Part shown: positions 23,269 through 34,879 of the stretch, piece by piece | How the letters are laid out: each line of letters starts with the position of its first letter | Numbering within the stretch: the first letter of the stretch is position 1 | NCBI GenBank assembly: GCA_023101725.1 | Contig: JALJCO010003469.1 | Span: forward strand, 248,001 to 312,000 | Length of the DNA: 64,000 bases | Source: Atherinomorus stipes | Taxonomy: Eukaryota; Chordata; Actinopteri; Atheriniformes; Atherinidae | Direction of reading: 5' to 3' | Position numbers and translations under genes: made by a program | The notes under the pieces: model-generated | What the model saw: the letters and a program-made list of their open reading frames with translations, nothing else | What the model was told of the DNA's origin: nothing | Database searches by the model: none

Positions 23269-26200
23269 ATGTTGCTGTTTAACAATCCGGCAGGGAGCAA
23301 ACGCCGACTTCGTGAGGTCAGGATTGTCCTCTTGGGGCACGACTGGCTCGAGAAGAGTTTGACAGGAAACATCATCCTCGGCCAAAAGATGTTTGACACC
23401 AGCAGAGACGTGAAGATGTGCGTGAAGAGGCAAAGCGTTCTCCACGATGGCCGGAAAATCGTAATGGTCAGCACTCCTGAGAGATGGATCCACTACTCTG
23501 TCCAAGACCCCAGCCTGGTGAATGCCAACATGGCGGCCTGCATGGCCATGTGCCCACCAGGACCTCACGCCTTCCTCATGGTCATACCCATCAGCTCTCA
23601 CAGAGGCAGGGAGTGGACAGTAGAGGGACCTCTTGAGCTGTTGAATGACTCTCTGTGGAGGAGCACGGCAGTAATATTCACTAGAAGTGAGCGGCTGAGA
23701 GGGATGTCTGTGGAGAGCTTTGTGGAAAAACACAGTTTTCTAAAGGCCGTTTTGGAGAAGTGTGCATACAGATATCACCTCTTAGACACAAGCATGTGGG
23801 GAGAGGATGATGATGCTCAGGCTGACGAACTTTTAGAGAAGATTGATGACATGGTGGGAAGAAGCAAACAGGCAGGAGGAGCTGGTTACGTGTCTGCAGA
23901 TCAAGAGGTCTCTAAGATAACTGAGGGGGAGATGAAAGCTGTTGAGGAGAGGGCAACTGCACGGAGAAGGAAAGCAGAGATGGATAGAAGTGCCCTCCGA
24001 TCCCTGACAGGTAAGCACCACTTTCTGCACTTATAATTGCTCAGTTTTACATCATAGTGAAATTAGAACTACCAATTGCAGTTTTCTGGCCGATCACCGA
24101 TCGCCAATCTTTAAGAAATCTGACCCGCTGATACCGATTTTTCTTGAAAATTGACAGCAAACATCTTCAATGTACCAATTTTGTTTTATTAACAAACAAT
24201 ACCGATACCTGTCCAAACTACAAAAATATAATTTCCATTCCTTCAGTCTCATTTTTCACATTATTAAACACAAAACTAGCTCAACTGGCTGCATTTCAAA
24301 CTGGCTTTGAGCCTCTTCCTAAAAATAAAGTTCACAATATTTTGCTTATTTTGCAATAAGGTATAAGTAATAAATAAAATAATCTACAAGACAAACTAAC
24401 AAAACTTAAACCACCAAAAGTGACTTTAGCGGAAGTAAATACGATCAGTAGATAAGATCGGTTTTACATTTATTGATCGGCCGATCCCCTAAAATTAAGG
24501 AAATCAGAGTCGATCGATTGGCTGGCCGATCAATCGGTGCACCCCTAATTAGAACAAACTATAATCAGCATTTTCTTTCACCAACATCACAATAACAATC
24601 ATTTTGATCTTTGAAATCAGACGTTTTGAGAATAATAGGAATTAAAAAGCAGCACTAAGACTAACATTACAATGAAGACGGAGGCAAAGTTGGTCATTTG
24701 CAGAAGTGAAAAAACACTGAAAAATTGTAACTTATTTAAAGTGTCTTTGCTTTGCTTAAAGGGAAACTTCAGGTTTTTTTCCAATCTGGATTTATTTTCT
24801 AGCATGAAATATGTTCATTTCCTCACCCAGACAGTTTTGGTGCAACTTGAATTCCTTCAGGAGACATTTAGATCCACTCCAGATCAGTGTATGTCTGATA
24901 TAGTGTAAGCGGTGTGGGAAACCTCGCGCAGCCTCTAAATAAGCCATTATCTGCCACAAACTCCTTCATTTCACCAATGTTTTGTTACCAAACATTCGTT
25001 GGACCCCCGTGAGCTCGAAGCGGCTTCTTTGTGGTGATTGGTCTTTATTTATAGACTTTTTTTTTTTACAGACTTTTTTACTTTTTTGATGACGTCACTA
25101 TTATGCAACACCATAACAAGATTTTTTTTTTTTGTCTTTTATTAATGAGAGTAAACACAAACATACAAGGCATACAGTAAACTCACACTTTTGTTCTTCA
25201 ACATGGATTGAGCACGTTCAACATTAAAAAATCCAAAGCATAAACTAATCCAAAAGAAATGTAAACCAAATTAAAATAAACAGACAAACAAAAAAGTTAA
25301 CTTCCCGAGGTCATCTCAAATCAATTTAAATGTTTCGAGTAAAGAAAATAATTTAAGGGCTTTCTTTTCTTCAACATGTCTAAGAGATTTACTCAGAAGA
25401 TTCAGATTCCTCCGATGAGTCAAGCAAGGTTTGGTCTTAAAGTATCTGCACTTATGAATGAAGAACTTCCCAAATAACAAAAGGGTATTGAGTATTAAGA
25501 CCACATTCTTATTTTCAACAAAAACACCAAATAAAATAGACTTTACTGACAAAGATAAAATCATTTCTTTGGATAGTAGCCAGCTCGGCATCTCTTTCCA
25601 AAAAAGCTGCACAGAATCACAATAGAAAAAAAAATGTTCTAGCAGGGATGCCCAAGTCCAGTTCTCCAGAGCTGCTATCCTGCAATTCTTAGAACATGCC
25701 CTCCCCAACACACCTGAATCAAATGGATAATTCCCTCATGCACATGTCATTCAGCTCTGCAGAGGCCTGATAACGAGCCATTCATTTGATTCAGGTGTGT
25801 TGGAGAAGGGATGCAACCAAAATGGGCAGGACAGTTAGCTCTCGAGGACTGTTCTAAGGTTTCAACATTCCCTTCACAAAAACACAAGTATTTCAATCAA
25901 TGTTAAATCTTAATCTCAAAATTTCGTTCACTGGGTAAATGTCATTCTAAATTTTGAAGTTGACCTGACACCATAACAAGTAAATGTCTGTATAAAAAAA
26001 GGAGGAATTAGCTACCACGCTTCAAGTTCACTAATTCGGGGTCCGACTAACGTTTAACAAATCATTGGTGAAATGAAGGAGTTTGTGGCAGATAATGCCT
26101 TATTTAGAGGCTGCGCGCGGTTGCCCCATCATTTCCATTATATCGGACATAGCTACACTGATCTGGAGTGGATCTAAATATCTCCTGAAGGAATTCAAGT

Positions 26201-29200
26201 TGCACCAAAACTGTCTGGGTGAGTAAATGACCGTATTTCATGCTAGAAAATAGGTCCAAGTGGAAAAAAACGAAGTTCCCCTTTAAATTCTACTCCAGTA
26301 AATGTACCCATCTAAAAATGTACTCAAGTAAAAGTAAAAAAGTACCTAATTTAAAAATTACCTTGAGTAAAAGTTACCGTGTATCTTATTCATGGCGTTA
26401 GTCAGGCTTATAATCTTCATGTATTCTTTAAAATCCAGCAGGATCTCCTTCAACATCCACACTTCAAATTCTCCTTGTGGGACCAAAGCAAGTGGGGAAG
26501 AGCTCGGCTGGAAACACGATTCTCGGTCGTGAAGTGTTTCCTGCTGGACGAGCGACATCACAGTGCAGAGAGAGACAGTGCGGCGTTGGCAAGAAGCAAG
26601 TGCGTGTCGTGGACACTCCTGGCTGGCATGGACGATACTGCCATGAAGACACTCCACAGGAGGTGCAGCAGCAGATTGCCCATAGTGCATCTCTGTGTGC
26701 TGCCGTTCCTCACGTTATCCTGCTGGTTGTACGCAGCGATGAGACCTTCACCGACACTGACCGGAGGAAAGTGGAGCAACATGTGGGTTTGCTTGGACTT
26801 GGGGCGTGGACGCGCACCGTTGTGCTGTTCACGTGGGGAGACAAGCTCGGAGTCACTGCCATCGAGACGCACATCGAGCGGTGGCCCGCTCTCCGGTGGC
26901 TGCTGGACAAATGTGGGAACAGATATCACGTTTTTGATAACTCAAACAGAGTTGGAAACACTCAGGTTAAGGAGCTATTAGAGAGGATTGAAGAGACGGT
27001 CATGGAGAACGACACTGAACGCTTGTTGGGGAATTTTATTTGTCTTCAGCAAATCAACAGAAAACTTGATCAAAGCTCAAAAAAAGCTGCAAGGCAGCTC
27101 AAGAAAGCAAAAGCCGAGAATGATATCCTCATGCAAATACTAGAGGAAAAAGAAAAAGTCGTAAATGACATGATTAAGGCGTCTAAAGATAAAGATGAGC
27201 GTTTTGAAGCCTTAAAGACAACAATGGACACGGAGAGGATGAGAGATGCGAGGAAACAGAAAGAGTTTGAAGAAGAGGTTGGCATGAGATTAGTGGAAGC
27301 TGACAGGGAGAGCAACCATCTGAGAGAGGTTGTCATTGAGAAAGATATGATCATCAGAAGTCTGAGTGAAAGCTGTGCTGAAAAAGAGGAGATCTTAAAA
27401 GCCACGAAGCAAAAGGTGAAGATGGAAAAGAAAATGCAGGAGCGGGAGACGGCAGCTTTCAGGACGATGTGTGAGAGGAAAGCTGAAGAACTCGAGCAAA
27501 TGATGGCAGATCACAGAAAAGAAGCAGCAGAGCTCCAACGGGAAGCTCAACAACTGAGGAGAGAAAACAGAGATGCAAAGAAAACGCTGGAAATAACCAC
27601 TGAAGGGGTTCAGATGCACCATCGGAAACAGGATACTACCATGAGCACCGTGGCCTCCAACAACCACCACAGGCAAAGCAAAGCAGTTACAGGCATCAAG
27701 TTCCTGGAGGAGCTCAGCAGACGACCGAAATGGGCGTTCACGATCACATCAAGTCGCTATGGAGACTGTAAACCCAGTGAGTAACCCAACCAGCATCAGT
27801 GACTGTGAGCAAACAGGGCTGTAAAAATATTAATTTTAATAAAAAAAAAAAAAAGAAAAATTATAATGACTGACACGTGTCATCCTCTCAGCTCCAGAAA
27901 CGGATCAGAAAAGCCGAGCGGCGGCTGATGATGAGCTCCATGACACGGTAAGAAAAATGGCAGGTTCAGGTTTTTTAAAAGCGGGTAAGTACACACTAAT
28001 AAAGCCAAACATGGGAAAGAAGTTTCTTTTCTCTTCCTTTTGAAAAGTGTCCTTCAAGGACATGTTATTAGATTAAATTATTAGGTGGATCAAAAAGAGT
28101 AGTGTCCTAATCATCTTTAGCACGTTATTGTTAAGGATTCCTCCTCTGGGGAACAAAACCTGCCGATACGCTGATCAGTTCCAGTCAACCCAGTCAAAAA
28201 CTATACCAAACACAGCAACTGGCTAAAATGTTGGGTTTGTGGACTCATAAGTGAGAGACTAAAGGTTGTTACAGCTATAAAGAAAAGAAAGAACACACTT
28301 TCAAGACAGTTGAACAATTACCTTTGTCATATCAAATTTTGGATCCACACAGTTCAGTGATTTGCTGGCATGCTTGACATCTTTGTCCTGTTGAATAACC
28401 CAATTTCAGCCTTAAATGTGATCCTACGGAGGCATAATTAGATTCATTTTGTCATCTCTGAAATTCAAGCATCAAAGTTCTTTTTCATGACAAAAGATTT
28501 TAGGAGTTGTAGTTTACCTTGACATGTTTGGACTGTCACTTCAGTCTTCCTCAGAAGCGTCATCTAACATCTGTCACACCCTCCAGGAATCCTTCAGCTG
28601 ATAAGGACATGGAAAACTTTAAATGTAGAAATAGTTGGCTATTGCAGTATAGTAAAGCTAAAGCTAACAGTAAAGCCAAAGACTGTAGAACACCAAGAGG
28701 CGACACTGCTGTGTTTTTGGAAACACGTCCGCCATTTTGGACTGAAACAGACTTCATTCTGGAAATACAAGTCTGTATTCTCAGTAACAGTTGTGAGAGC
28801 CATTTGATTGATCTTAGATTATTTTCTTTTTAAGTTGAACGGGGACCCTGCTGGTCTTTTGGTTACATGGTCCTCTATGTAAGACGTGGAACTATTGAAG
28901 GGTTAAGGCACTGGGCTTACCTGATTATGATGGTAATTGGAGGAAAATACTTATTTGAAGTCATGGATTAGTGCACCTTGTAGATACCAGCAGCAATTTT
29001 CCTTTGCTTTGCATAGGAGTAAATATTTTTTGTTATACCGTGCCTTGGATTACTCATTTGATTTTGAAAGTTTATGGAAAGAATACTTTCAGCATCTACC
29101 TGGAATTCGCATACAAGAAGACAGTACAATTATTATGAAAATGATTAGTTTACAGGCCAATATTTTGTAATTTAACTTGTATTATTTTTTAAATAATTTA

Positions 29201-31794
29201 ACATATTTATATAAACATGTTATAACTAAATTAAAATAAAATTATAATAAATTTGATGATATGATTATAATATAGGCTACTTGGGCTTCATTATAGCTCT
29301 ACGAGGATTGATGGGGATTGTTGAAAACAGCCTATTAGGATAGTTTGGAATGATTTCTGAATAAAAATTAATTCAATACAATCACTGGCGGTGGGAATGG
29401 ATGCAATTACCTTAACTAGGGATGTCTGATATTATTGGCCGATATTGGCATTAAAATGTGATATCGGAAAATATTGGTATCTTGTTCCTTTAGCAGCAGA
29501 GGTGTCAAAAATTGGGTAGAAGTAAAAAGTAGAAACCCTGTCCAGCAGTTTTTCCAGCCAATTACTGAATCAGCTGGGTTTAATTAGCTCCTCTCTCAGA
29601 TAGATGAGCTTATTCGTGAAAACAGCTGTTCTAATTGTACTGGCAGATCCAAAAACATGGCAGGATTTGTACTTGAAAACTACTTTTACTTCTACTTTTG
29701 ACACCTCTGATTAGCAGTGGTCCAGCATTAAAAAAGTCCCTGTTATTGTGGAAGAACTTCATTTCCCAGCATTCCTTTCAGAGTCATGTGACTACGGTGC
29801 AGCTGCTGCTGCTACAGACTGACTTGCTTTAAAGCTACTTATGATATGTCTCGTTTTAAGTTGCTGTTTAAGTTACCAAGTTGTCAGAAACATTAGAATT
29901 AGCCACATGTTGGCTAATAGCTGCTAGTATCTGATATCTGGCAGCCAGATGTCCAAAATGAACTCCTCTGGCTGAGTTAAGGATATTTTGAGATCTTTGC
30001 TCTCAGAGCAGAATATAGTTTGGTGTCTGACCAAACAACAGAATGTTCGTCAGAAATGCACCGTCATCCAGCTGTTTCTCCTGAAGCAGCAGCAGCGCTC
30101 ACAGATGGAGGCTGGTCGGATCTGAGCCTGACCCGGACAGGAACATAAGAAACGATAACTTTCAGTAGTTAAACTAAGAAACAGTCTACCGAATGAACAC
30201 TTGTAGCTACAACGTTAATGTATAGATTAATTTATAGAAATGGATCTCCTCCACTCAACTCCGTGTCTCCTGTGGGAGCTGCAGTTACCAGCGCGTCTGC
30301 CCTTCTGGCTGCGCATAATGTTTATAAACTAGTACTTCTGTTATTTAACTTGTCAGTAAAGTCTTGACAAGTTACAGCATCGCTGTACAGCTCCACACAG
30401 GTCAGGGTTGTGTTGCAAACTTTCTCTGAGTCTAAAGCAGCGTTTCCCGCTGGTCCGATGCACCTGCGCCTTTCTGCAGCCCGACTGTCCGTCTTCTGAC
30501 AAGCAGCCGAGCTTTCTTTTCTTTATTCAGACATCAACAGTGAGATAATAAAGTCTGATTTATCTTGACATTTTTGGCGATCAGTTGTCGCCTTCATCAG
30601 AAGTTATAACATTCTGCTGTTAAGATCATCTGGCAGGTATGACACCTGCAGCTCCTGGAGACAGAAGACAGGAGGCGATCCGCCGTTAAGTAATCTGTAC
30701 CCTAAAGTTATCGTCTATAAGTGCTCAGTCAGGAGACTGTTTCTTAGCTTAGCTAATGAAAGTTATTTTTTCTTCTGTCTCTGTGCGGGTCAGGCTCAGA
30801 TCCGACAGTCCGGGTCAGGCTTGGACCAGCCTCCGCCTGTCTGCGCTGCTGCTTCAGGGTAGAAGCAGCTGGATGAGGAGGGATTTCTGACGTAGATTCT
30901 GTTGTTTGGTCAGACAGGAATATTTATGAATCACACGTGGATACAATAATAAGATCATTTATATGATCAGATGTGCGCTCATTTCCACGCTTGTTTGATA
31001 AACGGGACCACTGACTTTTATACACCTAAAATGGCGTCTTAGCAACAAAAGTCACGTGTCTGGCAGAGACCGATTTCTCAAAATATGAGAGATACAACCT
31101 AACAGCTGTCTGCATATATTGGTATCGGTTGACATCAGAATTTAAGAGTTGGACAGTATCAGTATATCAGTAAAAATTCCTATATCAAACATCCCTATAG
31201 TTTTAACAATAATTATGAAGTTTGACGCTTTTTAAAATGATGTTGCTATGTTTTATTAGGTCCGTACAATACCGATAAACTGCTCATTTCAGTCCAAAAT
31301 GGCGGATGCACATGGTTGAAATGTTGCAATGGAGCGTTGTATTGAGTGTTGCCTCTTGTTGTTTGGTAAAGCTAACTAATGCTAAAGCTAACAGCAAAGC
31401 TAACTATTGCACAATATGTAGCTTCCATTGGAATTCTCAGTTACACAACATCCAACTGCATCATCAGCAGGTTGCTGTGTGCAGTAATACTGCTGAATGT
31501 GGGGAGGGGAGACTTGTATATTAATGCAGTATGTTTCTACCTCTGGGTCCACAGAGAGAGGTTGTAAACCATTTACGGCAACAGGAAACCAGTTGGAAAT
31601 CCCTGTGGCTGAGAACTGGAGGGGCGGCACTGGGAGCTGCAGTTGGTGCCGTGGTTGCTTCCTTCAGGCTGCCAACGGGCATCAGCTCCAGATCAGCTGG
31701 CTGGGCTGCAGTTGGGGCGGCGCTGGGCAGCTTTCTGGTGCAAGGATCCCAGTCCCAGCAGGTAAAGAATGAGCAAGAAAATGATGACACCTGA
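23269..31794 (+). CDS. GIMAP8-like AIG1-family GTPase with one decayed and one intact GTPase domain
   Basis: Four exons join in frame: 23269-24010, 26442-27776 (26439 is an alternative acceptor), 27892-27947 and 31555-31794, giving about 790 aa. AIG1 domain 1 is decayed: its P-loop reads GHDWLEKS (23-30), STPE (68-71) replaces DTPG, and TRSE (138-141) replaces TxxD. Domain 2 keeps GPKQVGKSS (261-269), DTPG (305-308) and TWGD (378-381). A charged coiled coil follows (about 450-640). The last exon encodes a hydrophobic Gly/Ala segment with repeated GxxxG spacing ([20 protein letters not shown]), then a polar end. GIMAPs are membrane-associated GTPases of lymphoid and other cells; tandem domains are known from GIMAP8. 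An in-frame stop at 23254 limits the start, but an acceptor near 23292 could join missing upstream exons, so the N-terminus is uncertain. Introns hold several transposons. Confidence 0.85.
24070..24547. mobile_element. hAT element in GIMAP-like intron 1
   Basis: Identical 8-bp flanks ATTAGAAC at 24062-24069 and 24548-24555. The right end is GGCCGATCAATCGGTGCACCCCTA in type and the left end is a decayed counterpart. No transposase. Confidence 0.75.
25121..25967 (-). mobile_element. 5'-truncated L1-type LINE
   Basis: Minus-strand L1 ORF2 C-terminal remnant. The poly-A appears as a T run at 25122-25131. It is flanked by a perfect 13-bp duplication, ACACCATAACAAG, at 25108-25120 and 25968-25980. 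The reading frame, with WKEMPSWLL and an FFFYCDS segment, is broken by a small palindromic element at 25643-25849. Confidence 0.85.
25643..25849. mobile_element. Short palindromic hAT-type MITE
   Basis: Starts CAGGGATGCCCAAGTCCAG and contains ACACACCTGAATCAAATGG with an inverted partner CATTTGATTCAGGTGTGTTG. Flanks are TGTTCTAG and TGTTCTAA. This is a common teleost MITE type. It inserted into the L1 fragment. Confidence 0.75.
27948..29416 (+). other. GIMAP-like intron 3, 5' part
   Basis: No exon recognised. A segment near 28640-28760 (AAAGCTAACAGTAAAGCC, GCCATTTTGGACTGAAA) recurs in part as an inverted copy near 31285-31400, so the two may be the arms of a larger degenerate element spanning this intron. 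Confidence 0.35.
29417..31197. mobile_element. Large fold-back hAT-like element in GIMAP-like intron 3
   Basis: Ends TAGGGATGTCTGATAT and ATATCAAACATCCCTA are inverted. The arms pair over several hundred bases, for example CAGACCAAAC/GTTTGGTC and the mirrored GAAGCAGCAGCAGCGC/GCGCTGCTGCTTC blocks. No coding remnant. A clear 8-bp duplication was not found. Near 30572-30605 it holds a block shared with 33080-33130. Confidence 0.6.
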
Positions 31795-32104
31795 ACTACT
31801 GCTGTGGTGAATATTTCTAACTACTGGGACAATGCCTGGATGAAACTCGTACTCTGACAAGAACTGGACTTCTATACTTATCTCAAAGACTTCTGACATT
31901 TGCACATGCACTTTAACCAGGTGCAAGTTCACTTAGAGCAGCTGCCTATGTCTTTGTAGACCACACTTTACTCTTCCAGATGTGGTTTTCACTTCTGCCT
32001 TTCATCACTCCAAGAAACAATCTCGATTTGGAAAAAAAAAAATAGCCAAATGTCTCTTAAATATTTAATTTTGTTGCAGTTATAATGCGCATCTTAGGAT
32101 TGTG

Positions 32105-32110
32105 AATAAA
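32105..32110 (+). promoter_or_regulatory. Candidate polyadenylation signal of the GIMAP-like gene
   Basis: AATAAA in TGTGAATAAAATAAC context, about 310 bases after the stop codon. A second AATAAA at 32417-32422 is an alternative. Confidence 0.45.
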
Positions 32111-32606
32111 ATAACATATGTATGTGCAAGAAGTGAAACAAAGCTTTACAAGCAGCTATTCTAGAGACATCACCTGTCCAGACTTGCCTACAACCTCTAG
32201 CTTTTTTCACTTATTCTTACATTTTAATGTCTTGCTATTGTATCTATTCACTTTGTTTTGTTCATTTTAACATGTTAAGTGTTCCCTGGGTTTTTGGAAA
32301 AATGTTTTATTACTATGGATGTAAGATATTCACCAGCGCCACTAGGTGGCAGCAGTTTGTAGTAGCTCTCTCTTAGCTTGGAGTTTTCTAGAAAATTGAA
32401 TTTCCCTTCTGGTACAAATAAAGTATGTTTCCATTTCATTTAACTTTCATTTAATTTTATATCGGAATTTTGGCCGATAGCCGATATGCTAATATTTTAA
32501 AACTCATGTGGCCGACAACCGATATTGATACCGTTATTAAAGCTGAAAAAAATAAGCAGTCATTTCAAAAAGTAGTTTTGTTGTCCATTCCCAACACTTT
32601 GAAAGA

Positions 32607-33306
32607 AGGGGTGGGAAAAAATATTGATACACTGAAACATTGCGATATTTCAGATGCTGATATCAAATGGAAATCTAAAAACGCGGTATCTGATCTATTT
32701 TACGTACAAAATCTCGAGAGATTTCATCGTTTTGTTAAAAAATCTGACAATATATCATGAATTCTCACAAGATTTCATAACAGAACGATGAAATATAATG
32801 AGATTTTGTTAGTAAAATAAATCAATATCGTGTTTTTGAATGTCAATATGTCAGCATATGAAAATACTGTAAAATTTTCGTGAATTCTTGCAAAGTTTCA
32901 TAGAAATTTCAATGAAATATTGCAAGATTTCATTAATAAAATGGACTGATACCGCCAATAATCCAAACAGTGGATTAAGGAGGCTGTGGTGGGCCCGATG
33001 AGTTCACAACGTCACTGAGTGTGCCGTCCAGCCAGCTGTCAAGATCTGCCGGATGACACGTCAGGCGCTGTCAGTGAAACAACTTCTGATGAAGGCGACA
33101 GCTGATCGCCGAAACTGTCAAAGTAAAAAATCAAACCTTACTTTTTTTCCACTACTGATGTCTGAATAGAGAACACGGAGCAACTTAAAAGTAGACATGA
33201 TGAACATTTTTGAGCTAGACCGATACCACGTTTTCAAATGTCAATATGATTTCAGCATATGAAAATACTGCGATATTTAAGTGTATCTATATTTTTTCCC
33301 ACCCCT
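32607..33306. mobile_element. AT-rich GGGGTGGG-bounded module inside the hAT element
   Basis: Bounded by AGGGGTGGGAAAAAATATTG and ATATTTTTTCCCACCCCTA, inverted copies. The interior carries degenerate ATCTCGCGAGAT-type palindromes. The same module sits inside relatives at 22124-22909, 42279-42946, 51187-51755 and 52811-53497. This copy has an extra insert at about 32960-33225. Confidence 0.6.
33086..33115 (+). ncRNA. Hammerhead-ribozyme-like core motif (candidate)
   Basis: CTGATGA (33086-33092) is followed by GGCGA/TCGCC, which can form a five-pair stem with a short loop, then GAAAC (33111-33115). This is the order of the hammerhead catalytic core. A related copy on the minus strand near 30600-30570 keeps CTGATGA and the stem but has AAAA in place of GAAA. 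I could not find a convincing helix I, so function is doubtful. Confidence 0.25.
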
Positions 33307-33363
33307 AGTCTTTAGAAGTTTTAAAGGAATAGTACACCCACAGAATGATGTAACTTTATTTTC

Positions 33364-34879
33364 TTTTTTTTTTTTTTTTTTTTTTAACCCCAAAACCCTA
33401 CGTGTGTGTGTGTGAGGTAGAGCAGGGGGGGGGGGTCTTGGGAAAGGAGACCAGGGGGGTATGAATTCCCCCCTGGAAGGAGAGCCGTTACCGGCATTAG
33501 GTACCCCTGCCTCCCGGGATCCCCCCAGGGCAGAAGGGGCAGGCATGGCCGCCCCCACGGCCCGGCGTCCGGCGTTCACCACAGAGGGGCCAGCCTCGGC
33601 CCCTGGGGGCGCTCGACCACGCCAGGCCAGGGAGGGGGGAAAAGGGACGGGAGCGGAAAGGGTCGGCGGAGGGGCCAGAGTCACCGGCCCAACATCCCCA
33701 GGCCTCGCAAACCCCCCAAGAGGCACGCAGAGCTGCTATTTTTTTTTTTTTTTTTTTTTTTTTTTTCCCCTTTCCTCCCCCCCCCCAACCCGACACACAC
33801 AAACCCCACCAATTCACCTCCACCCCCGCACCCAAACACCCATCATCCATGCACCCCCCACCCACCCACCCATCTCCACACACCCCCACAGGCAGCCACA
33901 CACACACACAACCGCATTCACGCCCCCCTCCAGTCACACACCCACCCACACATACCAAGGACGGGGGCCACGGGGCCACCAGCCCCCCCCCCACGCCACA
34001 AGTCCACCGCCCCCAGCCCCCGGACCACGCGAGACCAACCCGCACGAGACCACCAGCGCATGCCAGCCCCAACCGACACAGCGGCCGGGCGGGACAGGCA
34101 CCCGGCGTGGAAAAGACCCGGCCACCCCGCAACCCCCCACCTCCACACACTAGAGCTGAACGATATGGACAAAACCCCACACCCCGACAGCCACGCCAGA
34201 CACCCCAACATCGATACGACACGACACGACCACGGGTCCGCCGAAAACCAAGCACCCCGGCGGAAAGCGCAGCTCCGTCCGCGACCCCCAGAGCCCCACA
34301 CGCAGGACAAGCACAGGGGAAATCCACACCCCCCACATAGCCGCTCCCGCGACACCAACATCCCGGATGCCCACATCCCGACACAGACACGACAACGATA
34401 CATCCCCCAGCCCCACCCACACACACACCCCCACCAGCACACACACCCGCACGCACACAGCAGAGGCGCCCCGGCCCCCGGCGCAGTGACTAGACGTCAC
34501 CAGGTCGTGAGGACCGGCCAAATCCAGAGGAGGCACGTCCCGCCGGCCCGCCCCCCCCCCAGCGCCAAGCCGGGTCCCCCGGCCCCGGAGGCAGGGGCCA
34601 CCCCGGAGCACCGGGGCCCAGGACCCCCCGCCCCGGGACGACCCCGGCCACCCGGCGCCAGCCGACAGCCACCGGCCAGGGCCCCACCAGCGACCCGCCC
34701 ACCGCCGCAGAGCAGCCCCAACCGCTGACCCCCATGCCCCCCATCGGGCTGGATACAGCCCCGCCCCAGCGGCGAGGCAGCCCAGACCCCCCCCAAGTCA
34801 ACCGCCAGGGATCCATAGCCATCAAGCACTCGCCGGCACCCAACCCCCACATCGCCGAGGCGGATCTCCTACACCAACG
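33364..34879 (-). other. G-rich 3' UTR of the L1 element
   Basis: Follows the ORF2 stop on the element strand. On the + strand it is C-rich with runs such as CCCCCCCC and CACACA tracts; on the element strand it is therefore rich in GGG/GGGG runs. Long open frames on both strands here (33461-34728 +, 33497-34456 -) reflect lack of stop codons in biased sequence and are not genes. A second T run at 33738-33766 reads as an internal A tract on the element strand. Confidence 0.8.

Larger units (their letters stand above)
24761..26282. mobile_element. TTAA-flanked fold-back element in GIMAP-like intron 1
   Basis: Ends AGGGAAACTTC and GAAGTTCCCCT abut TTAA at 24757-24760 and 26283-26286. The arms are long inverted copies, for example CCTTCAGGAGACATTTAGAT against ATCTAAATATCTCCTGAAGG. 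It was split by a LINE insertion at 25121-25967. Confidence 0.8.

Noticed and set aside
28937..29170. 77-codon open frame in GIMAP-like intron 3
   Set aside because: It has no AIG1 or other known motif, and the gene's exons already join in phase without it.
33461..34728. Several long proline-, histidine- or glycine-rich open frames on both strands
   Set aside because: They lie in the G/C-biased 3' UTR of the L1 element, overlap each other in several frames, and owe their length to the lack of AT-rich stop codons.
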